From Glebionis coronaria (Eukaryota > Streptophyta > Magnoliopsida > Asterales > Asteraceae), in NCBI GenBank assembly GCA_025667525.1, contig CM046882.1, positions 546,790,630 to 546,854,629 on the forward strand: 64,000 bases of DNA, read 5' to 3'. Position 1 is the stretch's first letter, and every line of letters begins with the position of its first letter. Below the pieces are notes generated by a model. That model saw only the letters and a list, made by a program, of their open reading frames with translations, was not told the DNA's origin and did not search any database. Positions 1 to 11,245 of the stretch are shown one piece after another. Position numbers and translations under genes: made by a program.

Positions 1-2
1 GG

Positions 3-1502
3 TTATACTTTCTTAATGAAGGTAGTCCTATATTTAATAAAAATGTAAAATGTTGTCAGATCTCTAATTCTATTTGGCATAATAGGTTAGGGCATCTTGT
101 TGATAAAGTGTTGGATGTTCTTAAAAAGAATAATGATAAAATTAAACTTAATGGTTCAGAACCTTTTGATGTATGTCATAAAGCTAAACAAACTAGAGAG
201 TCATTTACTTTAAGTGACCACAAGACTAACCATCTTAGTGATATTGTGCATCTTGATGTTTGGGGTCCTTATAGGGTTACTAGTAGGGAAGGGTATAGGT
301 TCTTTCTTACTGTGGTTGATGATTATACCAGGTCTGTTTGGGTGTTTTTACTAAAAAGTAAAAGTAAAGTTTTTGATTGTGTTGAAAGTTTCTTTAAACT
401 TCTTGATAATCAGTTTAACAAAAAGGTTAAAATTTTCAGAAGTGATAATGGAACTGAGTTTGTTAATAATAAGTTTACTGAATTTGTTAAAAGTCATGAT
501 ATAGTTCATCAAACCACATGTGCTTATACACCTCAACAAAATGGTGTTGCTGAAATAAACATAGGCATTTGCTTAATACTTCTAGAGCCCTCATGTTTCA
601 GGGGGCATTCCATTACACATGGGGTCTGAATGTGTGCTAACTGCTACTTATTTAATTAACAGGTTACCTACTGTTGTGTTATCTGGTAAAAGTACTTATG
701 AAATGGTTTATGAGTCAAAAACTAGTATTCTCCATTTTAAAGTGTTTGGTTGTTTGTGTTTTTCTAATGTGTTGAATGTTTCTGATAAGTTTGAGTCAAG
801 ATCTAAAAAGTGTGTTTTTGTGGGTTATGCTTTTGATAAAAAGGGATATAAGCTCTTTAGTTTGGAAAGTAAAAAGTCTTTATTTTCTAGAGATGTCAAA
901 TTCTATGAGACAGTTTTTTCATTCAAAAATGATGTTATTGGCAAAGAGTATGTCTTTAATGAAAAAGATGTTAATGAGTTAAATTTTTTTACACACGCAT
1001 TCAGATATCTAGTGAATCCTCTGATGAGAATGGAGATAGTATAGGTAGTAAGCATAGACTTGTACCTGAAATTAGTGTTAAAGCTAGTGACAGCGCTGTA
1101 GGTTCTAGTGGAAGTAAAGAAGGTGTTCATACTACTGATATAGATGTTGTTTCTAAGGTAGATAGATCATCAAATACTGAAACTGAATCTAGAAGGAAGG
1201 ACACTAGTACTGATTATGCAACAGATAATGTTTCTAAAGGTATGCCAAACACTAATTGTGATGATGATAATTCCTCTGAGGATGAAGGTATCGAATCTTT
1301 TGGTCAAATCTTTAATTGGTCACCAGAACCAGCAGCAGTGAACATTGTTAGGAGAACTAGTAGGAAAAGTCAGTTTCCTTCTAAATACAAAGATTTTGTG
1401 CTTAACAAAGATGTTAAATATATTATTAATAAAGTTGTTAGTTATGCTAATCTTAGTATTGATAACTTTGTGTTTACTACTAATCTGAATAAAATTCATT
1501 AG
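3..1502 (+). pseudogene. Copia GAG-pre-integrase, integrase and linker, frameshifted
   Basis: Frame 3 is open from position 3 and shows the pre-integrase motif WHNRLGH (about 96-116), then CHKAKQ. The first cysteine expected just before that zinc-binding pair is replaced by Phe. The integrase core follows: LDVWGP (first catalytic Asp), VDDYTR, FRSDNGTEF (second Asp) and PQQNGVAE (Glu). Between about 555 and 640 the frame is lost and other frames contain stops. Reading resumes in frame 1 (ITHMGSE-like region to 1044: TYLINRLPT, VFGCLCF, KCVFVGY). It shifts again near 985 into frame 3 for the acidic, Ser-rich linker, which ends at a TAG (1500-1502) in phase with the downstream reverse transcriptase. 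All integrase catalytic residues are visible, but the protein cannot be made from one frame. Confidence 0.88.
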
Positions 1503-3047
1503 CCTACAATATATTCTGAAGCTATCAAAGATAGTAGATGGATTGAGGCCATGAATCAAGAATTGGAAGCCTTAAACAGAAATAATACTTGGATTATTAC
1601 TTATCTTCCTGAAGGAAGAAAGGCTATTCCATGTAAGTGGATTTGGAAAGTTACGTATAAGTCTAGTGGTGATGTAGAAATGTTTAAAGCTATACTTGTA
1701 GCTAAAGGTTTTAATCACAGGGAAGGAATTGATTATGATGAAACTTTTTCACCTATGGTTAAAATTGCTACTGTCAGATGTGTTTTGAGTATAACTATTT
1801 GCAATAATTGGCCATTGTTTCAATTAGATGTTAATAATGCTTTCTTATATGGTGAACTTGATGAAGAAGTTTATATGAAAATACCTAAGGGTTATGGAGA
1901 TGATAACAATAACAAAGTGTGCAAGTTGGTTAAGTCTTTATATGGGTTAAAGCAAGCCCCAAGAAAATGGAATGAGAAACTTGTATCTGTTCTTATTGAA
2001 AATGGTTTTGTTCAAAGTCCAAATGATTTTTCATTGTTCATTAAGAATAGTAATGATGTTTTCTTGGTTCTGCTTGTATATGTTGATGATATTCTTATCA
2101 CTGGAAATAATCTTTATGAAGTTAAAAAGTTTAAGCAATTTTTAAGTTCTAAGTTTCTTATCAAAGACCTTGGAAAACTTAAATATTTTTTGGGCATTGA
2201 GGTTATTGACATTGATAATGGTATATGTTTAACTCAAAGAAAATATTGCACAGAATTGTTGTCTGAGTTTAGTATGTTAGGTTGCAAACCTTATGGTGCA
2301 CCTATTGAAGTTAATCCAGATAGTAAAAAGCTTAATAAAAATTTTGGTGATGATGAAAAACTTTCTGAGATTACTCAATATCAGAAACTTGTTGGAAAAT
2401 TGATCTATTTTACTATGACTAGACGTGACATTGCTTATGGTGTGCATTGTCTCAGTCAAGTCATGCATAGTCCTATGAAATCTCATTTTAGACTTGCTTT
2501 TAGAGTCTTAAGGTACTTGAAAAGTGAACCTGGTTTAGGTATCACTTTTAAGAAAGGTGATTGTAACAAGCTGAATGTATTTGTTGACTCAGACTGGGCA
2601 AAGTGCAAAATAACCAGGAGATCTTTAACTGGTTATTGTGTATTTCTGGGGGATAACTTAGTTTCTTGGAAGAGTAAGAAACAAAGTGTTGTTTCTAGGT
2701 CTTCTACAAAAGCTGAATATAGAGCTATGTGCAATGTGTGTTGTGAAGTCATGTGGATTCATAAAGTGTTAAATGATATGAAAGTGGAAGTGGTTTTACC
2801 TGTTGAAATGAATTGTGATAATAATTATGCTATTCAGATATCTTTGAATCCTGTGCTTCATGAAAGAAGCAAGCATTTTGAAATTGATCTTTATTTCTTA
2901 AGAGAAAAAATATATGCAGGTTATATAAAGCCTATAAAGGTTAAATCTGAGAATAATGCTGCAGATGTGCTCACTAAAGGATTGCTTATATCTGACCATA
3001 AAATATTTTGCAGAATGCTTCGTTTGTATAATGCTTTTGTAGGTTAA
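1503..3047 (+). CDS. Copia reverse transcriptase and RNase H region of pol (open frame)
   Basis: An open frame of about 515 codons follows one nonsense codon. The first internal ATG is 1551, but in the element this is the C-terminal part of a polyprotein, so that ATG is probably not a real start. Visible motifs: WIEAMNQELEAL, the first catalytic Asp in FQLDVNNAFLYG, YGLKQAPR, and the catalytic YVDDILITG. RNase H shows VDSDWA (Asp), STKAEYRA (Glu) and NCDNNYAI (Asp), and the frame ends in the usual HFEIDLYFLRE and ADVLTKGL block. Nothing in this part is missing, so it could be enzymatically competent if expressed. Upstream it is disconnected by the integrase frameshifts and the TAG at 1500. 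Confidence 0.92.
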   Translation, partial: PTIYSEAIKDSRWIEAMNQELEALNRNNTWIITYLPEGRKAIPCKWIWKVTYKSSGDVEMFKAILVAKGFNHREGIDYDETFSPMVKIATVRCVLSITICNNWPLFQLDVNNAFLYGELDEEVYMKIPKGYGDDNNNKVCKLVKSLYGLKQAPRKWNEKLVSVLIENGFVQSPNDFSLFIKNSNDVFLVLLVYVDDILITGNNLYEVKKFKQFLSSKFLIKDLGKLKYFLGIEVIDIDNGICLTQRKYCTELLSEFSMLGCKPYGAPIEVNPDSKKLNKNFGDDEKLSEITQYQKLVGKLIYFTMTRRDIAYGVHCLSQVMHSPMKSHFRLAFRVLRYLKSEPGLGITFKKGDCNKLNVFVDSDWAKCKITRRSLTGYCVFLGDNLVSWKSKKQSVVSRSSTKAEYRAMCNVCCEVMWIHKVLNDMKVEVVLPVEMNCDNNYAIQISLNPVLHERSKHFEIDLYFLREKIYAGYIKPIKVKSENNAADVLTKGLLISDHKIFCRMLRLYNAFVG

Positions 3048-3062
3048 GGAATTAAGGGGGGG

Positions 3063-3469
3063 TGTTGAGAAAATAACTCCAAAACCTGAAGGACCAATTG
3101 TGACTAAAGATAAAGATGGAGGGGGAGCTTTTCTACTAGAGTGCCAAGTTTATTACTGGAAGGACTAAATGTGTTCAAGTGCGAGAGTTGTGGACTGGAC
3201 TGAAGATTAGGAGTATATATACTCCCTTTCACTTAACTCGTTTATTCATCTTTCATTCTGTTACGTTTTCAAGTGTGTGAACGATGTGTATGGTTGATCA
3301 ATCACTTTGATTAATCTGTGAGTTTTGAGTGTGTTGTTTTTCCTCTTTCTTGTAAACAAATAATGTAATCTTTTCATTGATTAAGTGAGACAAGGGATGG
3401 TTGGTTGGGTTCAATGTTATACGATTCTTGGTGATACTGAGATACTTTTATACGTTTTTACACACTGCA
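3063..3469 (+). repeat. 3' LTR of the first copia element
   Basis: Starts TGTTGAG directly after the purine tract and contains a TATA-like palindrome, GAGTATATATACTC, at 3211-3224. The right end is my estimate: CACTGCA at about 3469 gives a TG...CA repeat of about 407 bp. The partner LTR lies outside the window, so the boundary cannot be confirmed. Confidence 0.65.
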
Positions 3470-4017
3470 TTATATGTCTTACTTTTTTGTAAAATAACAC
3501 TCTTACCCTTATGCAATTATTTAAAACTTTATATATAATTTGTAATTCCTAATACCACTAGGTGCAATATGGTAAATTTGTTACATCACTTATATCTATT
3601 TTTAGAAGATGACTATAATCTTAGGACAACCAAAAATGATATAAGGGACTATAAATTTAGAACGGCGTAAGTAGTAAAATGTTATTTTTAAAAGAGAAAA
3701 TTAACCTTCTTACCCGTATTTTAAAAAAAGTTTTTTTTTGGTTTCTTTTAAAATACTAGCTCAATTAGGGCATCGGATTCACAAAATACACTTGTTAAGT
3801 TGTCATATTCAGGTCTCGTTATTTTTAATAGCTTTATGAAATAACAACAAAAAAACATTTTTACGTGCATTAAATAAAAAAAATTTACATGTAAAATTGA
3901 ATATAACTTATAAGTTTAAATATTATATTATATACAAAACTAATAAAAAAATGATTTTTATAAAGTTAAAGCCTTGTGCGACTGCGCATTTTGCACACTC
4001 ATCCAAAACCCATCTAA
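3470..4017. other. AT-rich spacer, no gene seen
   Basis: No convincing frame, RNA gene or repeat. It is the flank between the copia 3' LTR and the A|T insertion point of the following Helitron. Confidence 0.6.
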
Positions 4018-6511
4018 TCTCTACTACTTATAAAGAGAATTCCCCAATTCCTTGAATGTTGAAAAACTCTCTATTTATGGAATTGTTGAAAAACTTTCTA
4101 TTATAAGAAATATTAAAAAAACTATAAAGACAATGTTGAAAATCGGTATCACTGGAAATCTTGAAAACTTAATTGCTCCTACCATTTGTTGTAAATTTGA
4201 ATTTCAAACGTTATTATATAGAATATATTCAAATGTTGAAAGGAAAACGTGTGGAGTTATTTTGGCAAAATGGCAAGTCAATGAAAGAGTAAATGAAGGA
4301 ATTAATGAAGAGATTTCATTGAAGTTTTGTAACAATTAGAATAGTTTTAATATTAATCTTGTTCAAGATGTTTCTCTCATCTATTTCAAATCTCTATATA
4401 ACATTCCGAGTTTTTTCATTGATAATATTGTTCTCTTCATTACCTCGTTTATATTGCATTTTGTGTCCTTTGCAGATTGATTTTGATAAAGTTCCTCACT
4501 GCTTTAGATTAACCACCACTGTCGGGTTAGTAACTACTTTCGCTGCTATAATTAATATTTATTTAATTCCGAGCAAAAGGTAATATATATATGGTGTTAG
4601 TGCACATAAGTTATCTTTTATGCAGCCCTTTCACATTTTGATGGCAAATGTGGGGCCAAACACTATCGGTTATGTATCACAATGTTTGCTACCAAAGGCA
4701 ACGATGTTGAATGTTGAAACTTCAACCGTCACTCTTAATCAGGTACATACATTGTTTGTTATAGTAATTTTCGTTCTTAAGTCATTGCTTTATGAGTGAT
4801 CATTTGGTTTTGGAAGCTAATTAGGAACAACTTATGTGAGGATGGAAAAGAGAGCGAACTGGAACATGGAGTTTAATGATGTCGAATAGCTGCTGAGTTT
4901 GAAGAACGGGCTGCTACCTTGGTCAATTATTGAGCACGCACATGTGCCTTTCATTGGCATGTTAAGAAAGACGATTTTGATGCCAAAAACAACAAATGGT
5001 ATTTACTAAAGCTTCTATAGGAAGTGTGGAGTCACAACAAAGGATTCGTGTTGATAAAAGGTCTTAGTATACCCTAAAAGTCCTTACCCATTTGACAAGG
5101 TCACTGAAGCTTTTACTTATCTTGAGACACATCGGGTTATTAGAACTCAATTCCTTAGGAGTTAGTGGTTTGAGTAACAACATGTTTCTTTTCTACCTAA
5201 ATGAATAGTATTGTGGCTTCCTTAGATCTCATCTCAAATGTTCACTTGTGTTTTTTCTTTGTTAACTGTTGGGAATAAGATAGTCGGGTGTGCTAAGAAT
5301 GTAATGGTACTCTTTAATCAATTTGGTTTGAGTTTCTATGCTAATATTAGACGTCACTGTTAATAAACCACTCTAGCATATGTTATTGTAGGTAATGGTA
5401 AAGAAGGATATATGAAGTTGGTCTAATTTTTTCGTCTCGACATATATGCGGTGAAGATTGCTGCAAAAAACATGTGCTTAAATGAGACTTTACAAGAATA
5501 CTATAGTATCAACTTCTAACTTTTTGCATTTATTGTTCTAATTTGACCTTACATTAATGTGTCATTGTAGTTTCGACCTTCGGAGCTTTTCTGGGCATGG
5601 TCGCATATAGGTGATACATTAAGTTCTTGTTAAAATTTTGAGTATTAAAATAAATTATTTTCCATAGCTTTGCCTATCTACCTAAACTTATGTTGTTGTT
5701 CATCACCTTATTCCATATTCATAACTGAATTTTGACATCTCACGGGATAAGCACTATGTGTCTTCTCTGGTTATTCTTTCTTAAGTCTACAGATTTTTCT
5801 TAATCTATAATCTATTTAATTTTAATTATTTCCTGCATAAAACATCCATGCCTTTTAACTTTTCGGGCCTAGCTTCATTTTCTTGTCATTGTTTGCTTTG
5901 GTTATTGCAAGCCATTGGCTGTAAAAGTACATGTATATATACAACCTTAATCTATCTTTTGTAATCTGCTTGTGAGATGGAGCTCTAATCTGCATCAGTT
6001 GTATGGAAAAAGATTTACAAACTGTGTGTACAAACTTTTTGAATGCATTATTTTTTTTGTTTGGCAAATCTAATCATAAGGATGTGAAAGACATAACAAG
6101 TTTGTTATTTAAGTTATACTATAAAATATAACTAACTAATTGCCCGACTTTGTTTCTCACATGACCTCTTACATTGTCTAAAAGGATATCACATCCATCT
6201 ACAAAGGCATTGAAACTAAATCAAAAAGTTTGGTAAAGGAGGAGTCTACACCTCAAATATCATGTATCAAAAAGTTTTACGCGACGAGTAACATGCATTC
6301 TTAGTTTTTATCTCATTGTTGATGTAATGTTTTACTTTTGATTTTACTAAATATTTTTATATATTATTTGTAGAGTTGAATTACTGCATGTTATAGATTT
6401 TGATATTTTCACGTTATATTCTGAACGTTACATGAAACACTTACCACAATATCGAATATTATTAATTATTTACCAAGAAATTCCCGCCGTCATTCGCGGG
6501 TGCTCGTCTAA
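4018..6511 (+). mobile_element. Non-autonomous Helitron with canonical ends
   Basis: The 5' end reads A|TCTCTACTACTTATAAAG (4018 on), matching the plant Helitron TCTMTAYTA terminus. The 3' end has a GC hairpin, CCCGC-loop-GCGGG (6483-6500), eight bases upstream of CTAA (6508-6511), followed by T. Insertion is therefore between A 4017 and T 6512, as the family requires. The 2.49-kb body encodes no Rep/helicase. The first ~150 bp recur at 13020, showing a second relative in the window. Inside are small frames and a possible captured gene fragment, listed separately. Confidence 0.85.
4890..5120 (+). pseudogene. Possible relic of a replication protein A-like gene inside the Helitron
   Basis: Joining frames across stops gives AFHWHVKKDDFDAKNNKWY followed by FYRKCGVTTKD. 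This resembles the zinc-ribbon start of the C-terminal OB fold of plant RPA70 proteins (a WYY..C..C pattern). Stops and a frameshift run through it, and the expected first cysteine reads as Phe. RPA-like fragments are known passengers of plant Helitrons. The match is short and made by eye, so it is a suggestion only. Two further small frames upstream (4052-4339 and 4359-4583) match nothing I recognise. Confidence 0.28.
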
Positions 6512-6906
6512 TCATATTCAAAATACTTACTCAGGATAAAAGGGGTACATTTAACATTCTGGATATGACAAGCATATTTTGTAACTCAAGTGTTCTAGTT
6601 TACAGATTAGGTGGGCATTTAAAAAAAAGAAGCAAAAACACTACTGTTCTTTTCATAAAACAAATAGCGAAAACGACATTTAGGTAATTTTCGCTTTCTA
6701 AAATATTGATTGGAACATCATGTTAAATAAACCGTCATAAAAATGTAAGTTTTTAGTTAGAGAGTTGCTAAAAGCACTCATACTTGTGAATGATCAACAT
6801 CAACATTAACAAAAAAAAATTGAAGACAACATTTTATTTAGAACCATAAAAAAGAAAATATAAAAAAAAACATTTTACTTCAATTAAAAAGATAATTAAA
6901 TAAAAA
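6512..6906. other. Spacer between Helitron and copia element, nothing recognised
   Basis: AT-rich, with no frame of note. The last five bases (AAAAA, 6902-6906) form the left target duplication of the copia element that follows. Confidence 0.6.
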
Positions 6907-7235
6907 TGTTATGTATTAGTCTTTATTAGCCTAAATTCGTTTATATGGTATAAGTTCCAAATTTCCTAAATAAGCTAATAGAATAAAGGTTGGTTAGTTG
7001 TTCTAAGCCCAACCTGACCCGTAGGATTTTGTATTAGTCGGTTCCCCCTCATCTCTACAAGAGGAGGTGGGGGGGGGGGGGACCGGGATTCACAACATAT
7101 TCTTTATCATGAACTAATCTAATCGGTTATGGTATTACCTTATGTGTTACTTTTCTGTCGATAATCATTGTTGGGTTTTCTTCACGAACGAGTTATCCGC
7201 ATCTAATTTCCAAGTTGTAGGGATCAAATCCTACA
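6907..7235 (+). repeat. 5' LTR of the second copia element
   Basis: A 329-bp terminal repeat, TGTTATG...CCTACA, matching 12361-12682. It holds an unusual run of 14 G around 7068-7081 that is not matched in the 3' copy, which has only a short purine tract there. Its last ~150 bp are copied twice more downstream as part of the 606-bp tandem array. Confidence 0.9.
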
Positions 7236-8899
7236 AGTAGTATCAGAGCTTTGGTTCGCAAGGGCTGGTTGCTAGGATCGATCGAAGAAGAAGGGTTCTT
7301 GGTGTTCAAGTTCGTGGACATCATCAAGGAGCAGCAGGATCGACAAAAGAGGGGGTCTTCTTCTAAGTTCGATTGTTGAAAGATCGAAGGTTTAGTGTAG
7401 GTGGTTGTTTTTGACGCCCTTGTTACAAGAAGGAAGAAGACGTGTTTTGTTGTTTATCAAAAGTTAAACATAGAACATAACTATACGAAGGGATAAGGGT
7501 TTTGTTTTTGGTGGGCTAAATATTTAGTGGACTAGTTTTTACTTTCTAGGCCAAAATTAATATATTGGGCCAAATTTAAAACTTGATTATTATTTTTGTT
7601 TTATAAAACAAAATGGATTATTACGTCGAGTATTTTACACAAGGGGACTTTCTAATTCGTGATTGTGAGGGTTAATATATCATAAGGACCATGATTCACA
7701 ACACATTCTTTGTCATGAACTAATCTAATCGGTTAGGGTATTACCTTGTGTGTTACTATTCTGTCGATAATCATTGTTGGGTTTTCTTCACGAACGAGTT
7801 ATCCGCATCTAATTTCCAGGTTGTAGGGATCAAATCCTACAAGTAGTATCAGAGCTTTGGTTCGCAAGCGCTGGTTGCTAGGATCGATCAAAGAAGAAGG
7901 GTTCTTGGTGTTTAGGTTCGTGGACATCATCAAGGAGCAGCAGAATCGACAAAAGAGGGGGTCTTCTTCTAAGTTCGATTGTTGAAAGATCGAAGGTTTA
8001 GTGTAGGTGGTTGTTTTTGCCGCCATTGTTACAAGAAGGAAGAAGACGTGTTTTGTTGTTTATCAAAAGTTAAACATAGAACATAACTATACGAAGGGAT
8101 AAGGGTTTTGTTTTTGGTAGGCCAAATATTTAGTGGACGAGTTTTTACTTTCTAGGCCAAAATTAATATATTGGGCCAAATTTAAAACTTGATTATTATT
8201 TTTGTTTTATAAAACAAAATGGATTATTACTTCGAGTATTTTACACAAGGGGACTTTGTAATTCGTGATTGTGAGGGTTAATATATCATAAGGACCATGA
8301 TTCACAATACATTCTTTATCATGAACTAATCTAGTCGGTTAGGGTATTACCTTGTGTGTTACTTTTCTGTCGATAATCATTGTTGGGTTTTCTTCACGAA
8401 CGAGTTATCCGCATCTAATTTCCAGGTTGTAGGGATCAAATCCTACAAGTAGTATCAGAGTTTTGGTTCGCAAGGGCTGGTTGCTAGGATCGATCAAAGA
8501 AGAAGGGTTCTTGGTGTTCAGGTTCGTGGACATCATCAAGGAGCGGCAGGATCGACAAAAGAGGGGGTCTTCTTCTAAGTTCGATTGTTGAAAGATCTAA
8601 GGTTTAGTGTAAGTGGTTGTTTTTGCCACCATTGTTACAAAAAGGAAGAAGGCGTGTTTTGTTGTTTATCAAAAGTTAAACACAGAACGTAACTATACGA
8701 AGTGATAAGGGTTTTGTTTTTGGTGGGCCAAATATTTTGTGGACTAGTTTTTACTTTCTAGGCCAAAATTAATATGTTGGGCCAAATTTAAAACTTGATT
8801 ATTATTTTTGTTTTATTAAACAAAATGGATTATTACTTCGAGTATTTTACACAAGGGGACTTCGTAATTCATGATTATGAGGGTTAATATATCATAAGG
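7087..8899 (+). repeat. Three tandem 606-bp copies of LTR tail + primer site + leader
   Basis: The word GATTCACAA starts at 7087, 7693 and 8299, exactly 606 bp apart, and the similarity runs through the LTR end, the primer site, the untranslated leader and the phrase TTAATATATCATAAGG. The third copy stops matching at about 8899. Copies differ by scattered substitutions but few indels. The antisense frame across 7799-8026 is a by-product of this repeat and is not listed as a gene. Confidence 0.92.
7238..7249 (+). promoter_or_regulatory. Primer binding site, first of three copies
   Basis: TAGTATCAGAGC lies two bases after the LTR and matches the usual copia TGGTATCAGAGC (initiator tRNA-Met), with one A for G change. 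Identical sites recur at 7844-7855 and 8450-8461 because the segment is triplicated. Only the first sits directly after a full LTR. Confidence 0.85.
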
Positions 8900-9330
8900 T
8901 TTAGCGGATTATCGAAGGGACTTTGTTAATTTGTGATTGTGAGGGTTTATCACAAGGTGTAGCAAATTAATAAAGGGATAAAGAGCGTTCAAGACTTGTC
9001 GAGGTTGCAAGATTTCTTAGGTTATTAGAAATCAGTTTTTGCAAAATTAAAAGTACGACAAGGGTTACTTCAAAGGGCGTCGAGTATTTTCTTGATTCAA
9101 GGGTTTTTGATTTATTGGATAGGTTAATTTCCAAGGTTTAGTCGATATTTGAATAAGAAAGAGTTTTCTTTTGAAGGGTTACTTGGTTTGATCAATTTCT
9201 AAGATTTTTATCTTAGGGTTATATCGATAAAGCAAGGGTGTTTTACACACGGGATACTTTGCTAGATCGTGTTTTTTTCTTGTAGGTAAGTTCACAAAAG
9301 GTTAAACAGTTAGCAAAGGGTTAAAATAAG
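8900..9330 (+). other. Remaining untranslated leader before gag
   Basis: Non-coding, with recurring phrases such as AAGGGTT and GGGACTTTG. It continues the leader of the copia element up to the gag ATG, which is preceded by AAAATAAG. Confidence 0.6.
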
Positions 9331-9852
9331 ATGACGCTGACAAAGTTTGACATCGAGAAATTCGATGGGAAAAATGACTTCGGATTATGGCAGGTAAGGA
9401 TGAAGGCTTTGCTGGAACATCTAGGATTAGATGCAGCACTGGAGGAATTACCCGCCACCACAGTAGTGGAGTACGATAACGTCATTCAAAAAAAGGCTTA
9501 CAACGCATTGATCTTGTGTTTAGGTGATCAGGTACTACGGGAGATCACCAAGGAGACGACTGTTGCGGGGATTTGGAAAAAGTTAGAGACTTTATACATG
9601 ACAAAGTCTTTAGCTAATCGTTTGTACTTAAAGAAAAAGTTATATACTCTTCAAATGCATCAAGGTAAGAGTCAGTCTAAACATATTGATGAGTTTCACA
9701 AGCTCGTAGGTGACTTAGCGGCTATAGATACTACTATATCGAATGCGGATCAGGCATTATTATTACTCACATCTTTACCACCGTCTTACGATAATTTCGT
9801 GGAGACTTTGCTATATGGTCGGGATATTTTGAAGCTAGAAGACGTGGTGTGA
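9331..9852 (+). CDS. Copia Gag (UBN2-type), truncated by a 2-bp duplication
   Basis: The 173-residue product begins MTLTKFDIEKFDGKNDFGLW, the typical copia Gag start, and contains WKKLETLYMTKSLANRLYLK, the core of the gag-polypeptide (UBN2) domain that assembles into virus-like particles. It stops at TGA 9850-9852 because GTGGTG is followed by an extra TG. Removing the duplication puts it in phase with 9849-10255, where the zinc knuckle and protease lie. Everything up to the break looks intact and uses the expected family start. Confidence 0.88.
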   Translation: MTLTKFDIEKFDGKNDFGLWQVRMKALLEHLGLDAALEELPATTVVEYDNVIQKKAYNALILCLGDQVLREITKETTVAGIWKKLETLYMTKSLANRLYLKKKLYTLQMHQGKSQSKHIDEFHKLVGDLAAIDTTISNADQALLLLTSLPPSYDNFVETLLYGRDILKLEDVV

Positions 9853-10567
9853 CACTTAATTCTAGGGAACTTCAGAAGATGACGGAAGCAAAGGGTGATG
9901 GTGGTGATGGGTTGTATGTGAGGGAGAGATCTGGTCAGAGAGATATGGAGCATGGTGCAAATAGTTGGTGGTCAAGGTCACAAGGAAGGAGCGACAAACT
10001 CGGGTGTTATATATGTCAGTCTGAGGATTATTTGAAGAAGGATTGTACCAGGTATAATCACAAGAGATCTCAAGGTTTTGTTAAGAATAAAGATCAGGTA
10101 TCCGGTTCTGGAGCTGATGGGTATGGCAATGCTGATGTTATGATAGCTGTGAGTGTTGATGAACTTTTGGACTGGATCATGGATTCAGGGGGCTCATACC
10201 ATATGACACCTAGGAGAGATTACTTGGTTGATTTTAAGGAGATGACGGTAGTAATGTGCTGCTAGGTGATGGCAGGGAATGTCGTGTACGGGGGACATGT
10301 AAGGTTCGAGTACGAATGAGGGATGGAACAAGTTTCGTGTTGGACAATGTCAGTTATGTTCCGGAATTAAGACGCAACTTGATATCGTTGGGCACTCTTG
10401 AAAAGGAGAGGTTTACCGTGAAGATGCAGTCGGGCAAGATCAAGGTTATAAAGGGTTCACTGGTGGTACTATCAGGAACAAGAAATGCTAATTGCGTGTA
10501 TACCCTGAACGGTCTGGCTGTGACCGTGAAGACAATGAAGGGTAGGAAGCAGTTAGGAAAACTTTAG
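9849..10567 (+). pseudogene. Copia Gag C-terminus, protease and pre-integrase, frameshifted
   Basis: Frame 3 continues Gag with a damaged zinc knuckle, CYICQSEDYLKKDC, in which Tyr replaces the His of CX2CX4HX4C. It then reaches the aspartic protease active site in WIMDSGGSYHMTP (DSG kept). The frame ends at 10263. Near 10240 the homologous reading moves to frame 2 (LLGDGRECRV, YVPELRRNLISLG), which is the end of protease plus pre-integrase, and stops at 10567. Confidence 0.85.
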
Positions 10568-11245
10568 AATGGGTGGAAGATCAAGATAAGTGATGTTCTT
10601 GATTCTTGTAATCAGAAGTCTACACAACAATGTATGAAGAGTGGGGTCGCCAAACATTTGGATGTGCAGGGTTACAGCAGCATAATGGGTTGGTTGAGGA
10701 TACGAACGTGACACTCTTGGATAAGGTATGTTGTTTTCTTATTCAGTCTGGTCTGTCCAAGTTTTTTTGGACAGAGGATACAACCATGTCTACATATCTA
10801 GATAATAGGTCACCATCAGCAGCGATTGGATTCAAGAAGACTATAGATATGTTGGGGTTTTTTTGTTGGCTTGCTAGTATTGAACAAGGGATGCTTGAAC
10901 CGGTCAAGGTCAAGTGCATATTCCTGGGATACTGTAAAGGTATGGATGTTTATCAACTTTGGAGTTAGATGACGTTACTTAAAATGGAGTGCTTTACAGG
11001 AATATGGTTTTTAATGAAAGGCTGGAATACAGGAAAACTTTCATTGGTTCTGGTGTTTGTACAAGTTCAGTGCATGTGTTGTAAGGAGTTGAGTTTGAGG
11101 TGGAATATCGGGAGGAACATGCATTTGAGGTGGAACCTCAGGAGAATGTTGGTCATGTAGATGTTTAAAAAGAAGTACAAACTCAAGATTTGATATACTA
11201 TCATCTAGCACGTGATATGGAGCAACACTTATAACGAGAACTATT
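10568..11245 (+). pseudogene. Copia integrase C-terminal remnant (core deleted)
   Basis: The translation contains QQHNGLVEDTNVTLLDKV and FFWTEDTTMSTYLDNRSPSA, then VKCIFLGY (10630-10968). These correspond to the sequence after the integrase catalytic Glu and the post-integrase block. The GAG-pre-integrase zinc finger and the Asp-Asp part of the core are absent, so several hundred bases are deleted relative to a full copia element. The linker after 10969 is scrambled and stop-rich. Confidence 0.75.

Larger units (their letters stand above)
1..3469 (+). mobile_element. Ty1/copia LTR retrotransposon, 5' part outside window
   Basis: The order GAG-pre-integrase, integrase, reverse transcriptase, RNase H is diagnostic of Ty1/copia. 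The element enters the window already inside pol, so the 5' LTR, gag and protease are not visible and no target duplication can be checked. After the pol stop (3045-3047) comes a purine tract (about 3049-3062), then a terminal repeat starting TGTTGAG. The integrase is broken, but the reverse transcriptase frame is almost clean, so the element is fairly young but no longer autonomous. Confidence 0.93.

Noticed and set aside
7068..7081. Poly-G run as a functional element such as a G-quadruplex
   Set aside because: Absent from the partner LTR at that length; most likely slippage or a sequencing artefact.
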